NCBI GenBank assembly: GCA_949358305.1
Contig: OX442314.1
Location: forward strand, 496,001 to 560,000
Direction: 5' to 3'
Length of the DNA: 64,000 nt
Source: Strigamia acuminata
Lineage: Eukaryota; Arthropoda; Chilopoda; Geophilomorpha; Linotaeniidae
Positions 9,601 through 19,700 of the stretch are shown here, in pieces. The notes under the pieces were generated by a model that worked only from the letters and a program-made list of their open reading frames with translations, was not told where the DNA came from and did not search any database. Made by a program: the position numbers and the translations under genes. Numbering within the stretch: the stretch's first letter is position 1; each line of letters starts with the position of its first letter.

Positions 9601-12600
9601 GTATGATATTTTAACTGGTTTTAATCCCGTGCAGTTGTATTTAAAGGATTTGGTGGTGAGTTTTGTAGGACGGGGAAGTACAAACGTGAAGTTTAAATGA
9701 AATTTAGGGTTATTCTTAGTTTAGTTTGTGGTTGTGTGGAAAAATGCAGTTTTTGGAACGGAGCGCCATTATTTTTTGCTAAAAAAGCATTTGACTCGTA
9801 CAAAAAAATACATTTTTACATTTTTTACACTTAGAAATGCAATATTTCACTCAAAAAATGTGTATTTTCACTTAAAAATGCACAATTTCACTCAAAAAAT
9901 GTGTATTTTCACTTAAAAATGCACAATTTCACTCAAAAAATGTGTATTTCCACTTAAAAATGCACAATTTCACTCAAAAAATGTGTATTTCCACTTAAAA
10001 ATGCACAATTTCGCTCAAAAAATGTGTATTTCCACTTAAAAATGCACAATTTCACTCAAAAAATGTGTATTTTCACTTAAAAATGCACAATTTCACTCAA
10101 AAAATGTGTATTTCTACTTAAAAATGCACAATTTCGCTCAAAAAATGCACAATTTCGCTCAAAAAATGTGTATTTCCACTTAAAAATGCACAATTTCACT
10201 CAAAAAATGTGTATTTTCACTTAAAAATGCACAATTTCGCTCAAAAAATGCACAATTTTGCTCAAAAAATGCACAATTTCGCTCAAAAAATGCACAATTT
10301 CGCTCAAAAAATGTGTATTTCCACTTAAAAATGCACAATTTCACTCAAAAAATGTGTATTTTCACTTAAAAATGCACAATTTCACTCAAAAAATGTATAT
10401 TTCCACTTAAAAATGCACAATTTCGCTCAAAAAATGCACAATTTCGCTCAAAAAAATGTGTATTTCCACTTAAAAATGCACAATTTCACTCAAAAAATGT
10501 GTATTTTCACTTAAAAATGCACAATTTCGCTCAAAAAATGCACAATTTCGCTCAAAAAATGTGTATTTCCACTTAAAAATGCACAATTTCACTCAAAAAA
10601 TGTGTATTTTCACTTAAAAATGCACAATTTCACTCAAAAAATGTGTATTTCCACTTAAAAATGCACAATTTCGCTCAAAAAATGCACAATTTCGCTCAAA
10701 AAAATGTGTATTTCCACTTAAAAATGCACAATTTCACTCAAAAAATGTGTATTTTCACTTAAAAATGCACAATTTCGCTCAAAAAATGCACAATTTCGCT
10801 CAAAAAATGTGTATTTCCACTTAAAAATGCACAATTTCACTCAAAAAATGTGTATTTTCACTTAAAAATGCACAATTTCACTCAAAAAATGTGTATTTCC
10901 ACTTAAAAATGCACAATTTCACTCAAAAAATGTGTATTTCCACTTAAAAATGCACAATTTCGTTCAAAAAATGCACAATTTCGCTCAAAAAATGTGTATT
11001 TCCACTTAAAAATGCACAATTTCACTCAAAAAATGTGTATTTTCACTTAAAAATGCACAATTTCACTCAAAAAATGTGTATTTCTACTTAAAAATGCACA
11101 ATTTCGCTCAAAAAATGCACAATTTCGCTCAAAAAATGTGTATTTCCACTTAAAAATGCACAATTTCACTCAAAAAATGTGTATTTTCACTTAAAAATGC
11201 ACAATTTCGCTCAAAAAATGCACAATTTCGCTCAAAAAATGTGTATTTCCACTTAAAAATGCACAATTTCACTCAAAAAATGTGTATTTTCACTTAAAAA
11301 TGCACAATTTCACTCAAAAAATGTGTATTTCCACTTGAAAATGCACAATTTCGCTCAAAAAATGCACAATTTCGCTCAAAAAAATGTGTATTTCCACTTA
11401 AAAATGCACAATTTCGCTCACAAAATGATTTATTTACATTTAAAATGCATTTTGGCATTTTAAAGTGTTAATGTTTTGTTTGCTCTTAAGAAAATCTCGT
11501 TTTATTTGACTGATGGACTTGTACTATAACCTCGTCCCACTATCTGTTGAATTGATACGAATAAAATGTAAATTTTTTCTTGCGGATTAAAGGCCGAATC
11601 GAGTAGAGACCTAAATTCCGAGGAGGGTAAAACAACGCGACAATTAATGGACTTGGAAGCGTCGTTGCTCGAGCACGCTTCAAAACCCAAGGAATCCATG
11701 ACCGCCTTTACGGTTAAATTAAATAAAATAAAATTTAATTATTTCAATTTTTTAACGTTAAAAATTGCAAATTTCAGGTCGAGAATTTCTTCTGTTTGGG
11801 TTCGCCATTGGCCGTGTTTTTGGCTTTACGCGGATTCCGGCCGGAAACGGAACCGCTCGAGAGCATCGTTCCTCGTCATTTAGTGAAAAAAATGTTCAAC
11901 ATTTATCATCCTTCGGATCCGGTTGTAAGGCGAAACGGTTTTGTGTTTGAGAACGATTTTATCGGTTGATTCGTCATTTGTTTTAGGCCTATCGACTCGA
12001 GCCGCTGATAAAACGAGAGTACGGTGCCAACATGCCGCTTCAAATTCATTATTACGCTACAATAGAGAAAACTCCGTATGAAACGATGCCCGTAGAACCC
12101 CTTATTCCATCTCGTGATGAAAAAACGAGTTTGTCGAAAGAAAGTGTGGACGAACCGAAATCGCCGGATAAAACGTGCAAATGTGAGTTTTAATAGAAAG
12201 AAAAATCGATTTGCACATTTTTTTTAATTTCTTTTTTTTTGGTTTTAAATTTGATCTTATTGAGGAATAATTTGACTTGAAATGGATTAGGTTTTCTCGG
12301 TAATTTATTGATTAAAAACAATTTTTTTTTTTTTTGAAAAATTAGGGTAAAATCGATATTTTGATGTAAATTAGTGATGGGATTGCTTTTTTGGTTTGAA
12401 TTACTCGGAAAATCGTTTTTTGGGTTTCATTATTGTTTAAAAAACGTTTATGTAGGGTTGTTTAGTGATAAAAGCCAGTTAGGATTTAAATTATTGATTA
12501 AGTTCACTTTTCATGTGTAAATTACCGAAAAAACTTCACTTTTTTGGTGAAATTATTGAGAAAAATTGATTTTTTCGCTAATTTTATTGAGAAAAATTTA

Positions 12601-13291
12601 TTTTCTGAATGATTTTATTGAGAAAAATTCATTTTCTCACTGATTTTGTTTTGAAAAATTCATTTTCTCACTGATTTTATTTAAAAAAATTCATTTTTTC
12701 AACGATTTTAGTGAAAAAAATTTATTTTCTCAACACTTTATTGAGAAAAATTCATTTTTTCAACGATTTTATTGAGAAAAATTTATTTTTTTAATGATTT
12801 TATTGAGAAAAATTCATTTTTTCAACGATTTTATTGAGAAAAATTACTAATTTAAAGTGTTATCGTTTGACAGCTGGTCGTTGGAGCATGATTTGGCCGG
12901 GCTGGCGAAAAACGAACAACAATTCTGCCGAGCAAGATTTACTATCGATGGTGATCAAAGAAACCAAAGTGGTCGAAAAGGGCGACATTGCACCCGATTT
13001 CGCCGGAAACTTGGAAAATCACATGGAAAATCACGACGCCATGTCAGATCATTCACCCACCGCCACTGGTAACCCAAAAAAATCAATTTAAAAATATTTC
13101 TTTAAATTTAAAATTGTTTTTTTTAAATTTTTTTTGTTTTAGAAATGGACACGCGACTAGATTTCGTGTTGCGAGAAGGAAACATGGATTCGTTCGGATA
13201 TTTGGCCGCTTTTACCGCGCACACTTGTTACTGGTCCAATTACGACGTGGCGTATTTTATTCTCAATTACTTGCATCCCGGAATGGATTGA
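6671..13291 (+). CDS. DDHD1: DDHD1-like phosphatidic-acid-preferring phospholipase A1, complete
   Basis: Twelve exons join without a frame break: 6671-7232, 7696-7860, 8121-8249, 8314-8452, 9140-9255, 9314-9420, 9476-9655, 11593-11712, 11778-11924, 11987-12182, 12874-13068, 13143-13291 (734 residues). Exon 1 starts MSSHIFESG and carries the WWE-like segment RWFYKHYNDKKWVAF. Exons 3-6 carry the conserved core HVDW, EVYLFS, FVIHGIGQKGE, FFPVEWR and MDIMYYTSPMYR. Exon 7 carries the lipase serine motif VVAHSLGCV. Exon 9 opens the DDHD domain (ENFFCLGSPLAVF, HPSDPV). Exon 12 supplies RLDFVLRE and AHTCYW, giving the metal-binding D, D, H, D set. The enzyme family hydrolyses phosphatidic acid and phosphatidylinositol at cytosolic and organelle membranes. 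There is no SAM domain, which favours DDHD1 over DDHD2. The exon 8 acceptor is the least certain boundary. Confidence 0.93.
7265..7640 (+). repeat. ~31-bp minisatellite in DDHD1-like intron 1
   Basis: About a dozen copies of GAGAAAATGAATTTTTCTCAATAAAAT plus a variable spacer (TCAGT, TAGT or TATTCA). The reverse complement of the same family occurs in intron 10 at 12540-12840. Confidence 0.9.
8518..9083. mobile_element. hAT-type MITE in DDHD1-like intron 4
   Basis: It is bounded by inverted TGCACCGAATATTCG (left, 8518) and GAATATTCGGTGCAACCCTA (right, to about 9083). The interior is AT-rich with scattered AAAATTGCATTTTT-like units that look like an un-amplified form of the window's minisatellites. 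No coding capacity. A clean target duplication is not visible. Confidence 0.6.
9836..11430. repeat. 41-bp minisatellite with mixed half-units, DDHD1-like intron 7
   Basis: A 1.6-kb array. The full unit joins two half-units, AAAATGTGTATTTCCACTTA and AAAATGCACAATTTCACTCA. Blocks of the second half alone (with CGCTC) are interspersed. Combinations recur, so the array has expanded in multi-unit blocks. Confidence 0.93.
12540..12845 (-). repeat. Inverted copy of the intron-1 minisatellite, DDHD1-like intron 10
   Basis: Tandem ATTGAGAAAAATTCATTTTCTCACTGATTTT, the reverse complement of the unit at 7265-7640. It lies just before the exon 11 acceptor. Confidence 0.88.
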
Positions 13292-14267
13292 AGCGAACGT
13301 TGACCGGATAATAATTTAATTTTTGTTTTTCCCGAGCAAATTAAGGAGTGGCGCTTACTTAATTTATTCCTCTGTAAAAAGATGTTTGTTTAGATGTTTT
13401 ATTCGACGGTTTTTATTATTATTTCTCTTTTTCTCTCCGCGTAATTTATTTCTGTGCCAACTCAGGAATTGCAAACAAAATATCAGTATTATATCAGTGC
13501 AACACGTGACCAACCCGACGTGTCCTTGCCCATTTTCTATGACAAATTGTATACTTTATTTTGTACTATATTTTTTCGTTTTTCTTTTTTAAATATTCTT
13601 ATAAAATTTTCAGTTTGTTTCGTTTTTTTTATGTTTTTTTTTTGTTTTGTTATTTACGATCAACCTGAGAGTTGTGACAATATACTCGCTCAATGTGCCT
13701 TATTTTGTCCTTGATTTGAATGTTTTTTCGGTGTATGAAAATGTCTCGAGTTGTTTGTATTAGCTTGAAAAGCGAATTATGAAAATTATCCAATTTTTAA
13801 TCAACTGCCAATATTGCGCTTCCATCCCTCGACGGTTTTCTTTAATGTCTTGGCAGAATACGAAAATAAATTTCGAGGTACGTTTTTGATGTCGCCATGA
13901 CAACTGTTGATTTATACGAAATAAAGAGAATAATTAAATGTTTTCAATTTTTTCGTTTTTATTTCACTTCTTTACGAAACGTTACAAAATGGCGGATGGA
14001 TTGTTCGTTTTGGGTTCCGGTTTCTGACACTCGATCGAGTGGCGCTGCTGCTGGGTATCTCTAAAATTTTGAATTTGTCATGTACAAACGTGTTTTTATT
14101 GACCGGATCGGATCGTTCTATGGGATTGAATTGATAATGAAATGAATGTCCGAATTCGGTATCCGAAATATCTCGTCGTGTATTTAATTTTTAGTAAAGT
14201 TTGAAGTTTTATTTCAAAGTTTTATTCAAATAGAACACAAACGTTGCCTGAAAAAACGGTACGAACG
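13292..14267. other. 3' UTR of DDHD1-like gene and intergenic promoter
   Basis: T-rich 3' UTR with AATAAA at 13864 and 13920. At 13985-14000 the sequence AAAATGGCGGATGG (YY1-like, also a short upstream ORF of ten codons) probably marks the promoter or leader of the gene at 14268. Confidence 0.5.
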
Positions 14268-14524
14268 ATGAGCGGCAGTAAACCCGCTGTTGTCATACAA
14301 TGGTGAGTTCTTTTATTTATTTTATTTATTTTATATATTTTTATGAGAATTTTATGTGATGAATTTTCTTTTTTGTTCTAAACAGCGCTCAAACGAGAGC
14401 TGGTGGCGGCCGCGTTGTCAGAGACAAGATGGCCGATGACGACGTGCAGTTTATCTGTTGTAAACAAAAAAAAATCGAATTCGTCGACTTGGAATCGGAA
14501 GAAGCGGAAAAGAAGAAAAATTAA
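14268..14524 (+). CDS. Unrecognised two-exon gene, 57 residues
   Basis: Exon 1 (14268-14302) encodes MSGSKPAVVIQ and ends ATG|gtgagt. Exon 2 (14386-14524) follows ttctaaacag. TG plus C makes a Cys codon and the frame runs to TAA at 14522. The product has an Arg/Gly-rich middle (RAGGGRVVRDK), a segment MADDDVQFICCKQKK with paired Cys, and a highly charged acidic then lysine-rich tail. There is no membrane segment. AATAAA follows at 14561. Canonical splice sites, GC-rich codons and a stop before the poly(A) signal make it credible, but I do not recognise the family. Confidence 0.65.
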
Positions 14525-14586
14525 GATCGATTCAATATTAGACACACATTTTTACATTTAAATAAAATTTATACTTTCCTATTTGT

Positions 14587-14600
14587 TCACCTGGTGGCGC
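14587..14600 (+). promoter_or_regulatory. CTCF-like motif
   Basis: CACCTGGTGGCGC lies between the 57-residue gene and the ALK regulatory stretch. Motif match only. Confidence 0.35.
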
Positions 14601-14860
14601 AAAATAAAAATGCCCTCTTTGATCCGCTTCGTTTACATTTAATCCTACAAACAAAAATATAAAAACGGAGATTTATTTTGTTTTAATAAACAACATGAAA
14701 GAATATTAGTGGAATATTTTCTCTTATTTATTAACAGTTTATCCAAAAACTATATTTGTCGAGATTCATTGGCTCTCTAGTCACTCTGGCGGCCAAAATT
14801 GAAAACAATCACTCTATAGTTGAAAGTGAAAATGTCATGGCCAATAAAACTAAGCTTAAA

Positions 14861-15933
14861 TGACGTCATTATCGTTGTAAGCGGATTGAACTCGTGGAAT
14901 CCCTCGAATCGTTGACAGATAATGAGCGACAGCTCGAGATAACGGTCGCGAGAAAAAGAAACGTGTGTCGAAAGGAATAAATAATTTATTTTTATTTTAT
15001 TATTCTTCGCATGAAATGAAAATGAACTCGATCGACCTCCCATGTTGCGGCGCGTGCGCAAACACGCTTCGCTTTTTGACCTTTTCGAAATCGCTTTTAG
15101 TCGCGTGTAAACGTGTAGGTGTCTCTCCAGCTTCCGTCGTATTCTATTTCTTCCCCGCTAAGAATAAAATTAACCCACTCGTTTCTCATCTCGTCTGGAA
15201 AAATCATTCGGAACCCACGGTCGGGCATTGCAAATAGGCCTATTTTGATGGCGCAGGTTGAGGCCCTTTGACGTCATACGCGATTTCGGCTATCTATGAC
15301 GTCAGGCAAGGTTTGGTTTATTTGTGACGTCATATCAATAAAAATAAACATAAAAACGAGGCGAGTGAAAAATAAAATCTTCTTTAGTGGGATGTTGTTT
15401 GGTCGTGTTCGGTTTATTCAAACGAAGAAAAAAAATAAAGGGAACAAAACAATTTGTATTTCCATGGCAACGACGGAACGTAATAACATTCATTTGTTGA
15501 AATGAAATAAAATTGAAATTGAGACATAAATTTCAAAAAAATAAAATTGAAAAAAAATAAAATTTCGGTTTGAAATTAATTTAAATTGAACATAATTTGG
15601 TTGATTAAATAGATAAGATCGCAAAAGATATCTCTAAACGAGATAAAATACTTCTTTTATTCTTCCCACGCGTATCCATGGCAACAAAAACATCCCGTTG
15701 CCAAGGAAACCCGATAGATGGTCAAAATGCCAAAAGCAACATATTGGTTTCCACGGCAACCGGAGACAAGAAAATAACCCTGACCAATCCCAATTAAAAT
15801 AAAATAAATTTTTAAAAAAAAAAAATAATTTTTTTATTTTTTTTATTTTTTTTATTAACCGGCTATTTGCCAAATTTTGCGCCATTTTAACAGTCAGGTC
15901 CAAATTCGAGGCACTCGGCGACTTGTGACGTCA
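14861..15933. promoter_or_regulatory. Five CRE octamers upstream of the ALK-like gene
   Basis: Perfect palindromic TGACGTCA sites lie at 14861, 15269, 15297, 15325 and 15926. They suggest CREB/ATF-family input. The octamer also occurs elsewhere in the window, so only the clustering is notable. Confidence 0.55.
15456..15760. promoter_or_regulatory. Cluster of four RFX X-box motifs
   Basis: Sites fitting the palindromic X-box (GTTNCC-N2-GGNAAC) lie at 15459-15472 (TTTCCATGGCAAC), 15672-15685 (GTATCCATGGCAAC), 15697-15710 (GTTGCCAAGGAAAC, perfect) and 15747-15760 (GTTTCCACGGCAAC, perfect). They lie 0.8-1.1 kb upstream of the ALK-like ATG. Confidence 0.65.
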
Positions 15934-16040
15934 CAAGAGAATTTGTCGTGCCATATTGTGCGCCATTTTAACGGCCAGGTCCAAATTCGCGGCGAACGAA
16001 ACATCGGCGCCTCGTGACATCACTAGAGCATTTGTAGAGT
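15876..16040 (+). repeat. ~80-bp tandem promoter-like duplication
   Basis: Two units share GCGCCATTTTAAC, CAGGTCCAAATTCG, a CRE-like TGACRTCAC and AGARYATTTGT in the same order, starting near 15878 and 15958. The GCCATTTT core is YY1-like. Confidence 0.75.
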
Positions 16041-16119
16041 GGAGCGGACACTTCCAGCACTTAATAATGCCCCATTTATCAAACCGAATCAATCTCCGTC
16101 GCTCGTCTCGCCCGAAACC

Positions 16120-16559
16120 ATCGATTAACGAGTCGAGTTTGTTGACGTTAATACTCGAGTCGCCCGCATCGTTCGCGTGGCGCGCGCTGCGGTGCGGTGC
16201 GGGCGAGCCACCTTCGGGCGGAGCTTTGAGCATTCCTCCAGTCGCGCTGCGGACGAGTCCATGCGGCGGGCGCGGGTGTGATTCGCCCGCGCAGGCGCCA
16301 AGTCGGCCGCCAGACGAACGGAGCCGCCGCGCGATAATAAGAGCGCGCCAGATGCCGCGCGCGCGCGCCACTGCAACGCACGATCGCCATCTTAGGAGTG
16401 AGCGCCATTGCGCACGTGTTTCGTCGGTGCGACGCTTTCGTGATGAACGCGATTTGTGGCTGCAACTCGAATAGACGCCGGGAATAGACGCCTCTTCTCT
16501 AGAAGAGCCGCATCTTCATCTCTCCATCTCTTGGTCGCCCCCAATCGTCGCAGTCGGTG
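16120..16559 (+). promoter_or_regulatory. CpG-rich promoter/leader of the ALK-like gene
   Basis: A GC- and CpG-dense 440-base stretch in an otherwise AT-rich region ends at the ATG at 16560. It contains GCCATCTTAG (YY1-like) at about 16387. Several long antisense frames here are by-products of the GC content. Confidence 0.6.
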
Positions 16560-16773
16560 ATGGAGACGCGAGCGGGCGCGTTCTGGTTCGGTTGCACGTT
16601 TGTGGCGTTGCTGGTCGGTGGTGGAAGCGCGTTCGACTGTGATTTCGAGGCGGAGTGTCGGTGGCTCGTTGGCGGCCAACTCGGACGAGTGAGTGCGTCG
16701 AATTTGACCGGTGGGGGTGCCGGTGGGGGAGCCAATGGGGGACTTTCGATGGACTCGACTGGCAATGCTCAAG
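16560..16773 (+). CDS. ALK: ALK exon 1: signal peptide and start of MAM1
   Basis: METRAGAFWFGCTFVALLVGG is a typical signal peptide, with cleavage likely near SAFDC. The MAM start CDFEAECRW follows, then a Gly-rich loop (GGGAGGGANGG). Donor AAG|gtaagt, phase 1. Confidence 0.9.
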
Positions 16774-19700
16774 GTAAGTTTTCTTTGTCGCGCTGTTTTT
16801 GTTTTAAGACGTTTTGCTCGTTGCTCACGTAATGTGTGTTTTTATCATTTTTCGTGTTTTTGGACGAGTTTGGTGGATCTGATCTCATGGGATTTGATGT
16901 GCTTTCTCCAGATTTTGCTGTAATTGAACAAATTTTGGTGTTTGACTAGATTTGAGTGTTTTTGATTGTATTTTGGTGATTTTGACCAGATTTTGGTGAT
17001 TATGACCCATTTTGGTGATTTTTGACTAAATTCTCATGATTTTCCCCAAATTTTGGTGTGTTTGACCAGATTTTGGTGAATTTTGGCTAAATTCTCGTTT
17101 TTCACCCAATTTTGGTGTGTTTGACCAGATTTTGGTGATTTTTGACTAAATTCTCATGTTTTTCACCAAAGTTGGTGTTTTATGGCTAAACTTTTTTTAT
17201 TTTGATTAAATGTTTGGTCCTATTAATCAAGTTTTGCAATTTGATGACATTTTGTGTTTTGTGACTAGATTTACGTGTTTTTGACCAGGTTTTGGTGTTT
17301 TGTGACTAGATTTACGTGTTTTATAACTAGATTTACGTGTTTTTGACTAGATTTTAATGTTTTGTGACTAGATTTTAATGTTGTATAACTAAAGATTTAC
17401 ATGTTTTTGACTAGATTTATGTGGTTTTGATTATATTTTGGCATCTTTTTTTATACAAGATTTGTCTTTTTGAAGAGAATTCTTGTTTTCTTGTTTTCTG
17501 ATCAGATTTTGGTGTTTTGTAACGAGGTTTTTGTTATTCGTGCTGATTCGTGTGTTTCTGTGTGTCTCTTTTTGATTATCGGATGATTGATTGTGCTTGG
17601 CGTGACATTGGCACGCTCGGGCGGGCGTGAAGGGTCAAAGGTCAAGTCTCGCGAATGCCATTTGACCGCTGCAACTGTGTGGAGACCGGAGACCCTTGGG
17701 AAGGAACGGGGAAAAGGACGCGTTTATTGTGCTTTGCTTGATGAGCAAACGTCCCAGGTGGCTTCTCGCAGTCCATTTGGCAGCGAGCCAACACCATTTT
17801 CTGTTATTTTAAACGTCTTTTTTAAGTTTTTCGTGAAAAATGACACCCCGCGACCGCAATCGTTTGATTTATTCCATTTTACGCTCCATTTTACGCCATT
17901 TACTACGTTTTTGATGTTTCGGTCGCGACTGAACTCGAAACCGATTCTAAAATAATAAATTCGATTTATTTATTGTAATTTTTCCTTTTTTTTTTAAGGA
18001 AAAAATTATGAAATTCGTATTTGGTGATTTACGGCTGATTTTTGGTCCGTCGGCCATGTTGGAAATTAAAAAACGATTCGGGACGACGAAGCGCAATAAT
18101 TTAATCTATTTGCAGCTCTAAAAGTCGTTAAATTCCTTTAAATTATACGTTTTTCCCTCTAAAATATTTTAATCTATTGTGCAACGACGTCATTCACTTC
18201 TTACGTCATTCGTGTAACAACTAACGACACAGTAGTTGCGAATTTTCGCCACCATGACGAAGACGATCGCGAGTCGTAACAAGTTGTGTTTATTATGTTA
18301 TTATCGCAGTTTTCGTGGGCGCGCGAATGTTTCCGTTGCAAAATTGAAATTCCGCAACGTCAATTGAAGTCAAACGTCGGAAATTTCGCGATGATTGACA
18401 ATTCAATCGCCGGAGAAAAGCGTAGAGCGATTTTACGTTCCGCCGTGCGATCAATAACGCCAGGCTTTAAGTGTTCATCACTGTCTCCCGGGCCTTGCTC
18501 GCTGCGGCTTTTTTCCCTTCTTTTATACACCGTTATCGATAAAATGTCTTTTTATCTCACGATTTTTATTCGTTTTTTACATTTTTATTTCGCGAATTAA
18601 ATTCTTCCTTGACCTTGAAATACTGCCCACGAAAGAGCGTCGTATACTCAACTGATCGATCAGTTAAAAGAAGGCCTAACAATATGCGCGACATCTGGTG
18701 TTAGAAATATTTGAAATTAAAATTTATTTTTTGGAATAAATCGAGTGAATAAAATTGTCAAAATAAATAATTTTGGATTATTTATTTATTTATTTATTGT
18801 AGGTCATTTTCTTTATTTGCCCGGGTCGAAAAGCGCCACCACTCGGCAGATTAACATAACAAGTCCGGTCGTGCATTCGAGCGACCGGACGTGTCGTTTG
18901 ATTTTTTACGAACATTCGGTCGGAGTTCCGGTCGACGCCATCAAAGTCGTGGTGGTAGAAACGGACAAGTTGAGCACAATCATCGGCGATAAATACGCGC
19001 ACGGCACCAACAGGTTTGTTAGGTTTCGTTTAATCATTCCTGCATTGTTCCACGTCTTCCATTTCCGGTTGACGTCACACCGAGGCTTTATCTCGGCCGT
19101 ATCTGAATTAAAAACGTTTTTTTTCTTTAAATTTAAACTTTAATTTGATTATTATCGACGTTCTTGCAATTCGAATCGATAAGTTTCGGTTGACCACAAG
19201 GAAAAGGAGGCACGAGATTTGAGCAAGCGGTGCACGTGCGCCGAGGGGTGCGACATTTGACCGAATCTCTGACAATGGCTTCCGAATCTCGCCCGAATCT
19301 TTCCGAATCCCGCCCGAATCTTTTCGAATCCCGCCCGAATCTTTCCGAATCCCACCGAATCTTCGAATCTCGAATCTTTAAATTGTATACAAATCGAGGA
19401 AAATAAAGTCAAAATTTATGATAAAAAAATGTAATAATATTTTTACAAAAAACTGGAATAACCAAGGGAATAACTGACAACTGTAAATAAATCGAGAAAT
19501 AAATGTTCCACATTGAAATTGTCGGAAATTGTCGTTGAAATTGTCCGTATCGGAGGAAATTATACCTGCGCACCTCGCTGCGCGGTATCTGCGCATGCGC
19601 ATTTATGATTTAGCGCGAACTTCAAATTAATCCCGGAATTCAACATTGTTCGCAATTGTGATTGAGTTGGATTGCGTGCTATTTTACCTCGTATTTTACT

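Noticed and set aside
14861-15933. CRE octamers as proof of cAMP control
   Set aside because: TGACGTCA also occurs at several other places in the window, including coding exon 8 and intronic sequence, so individual sites are not decisive.
15931-16465. Long overlapping frames on both strands of the CpG-rich ALK leader
   Set aside because: Several frames are open at once because stops are rare in GC-rich DNA; none has a recognisable domain or splice context.
18254-18367. 37-codon frame behind a strong Kozak ATG in ALK intron 1
   Set aside because: No splice sites, domain or poly(A) signal support it; recorded only within the intron description.
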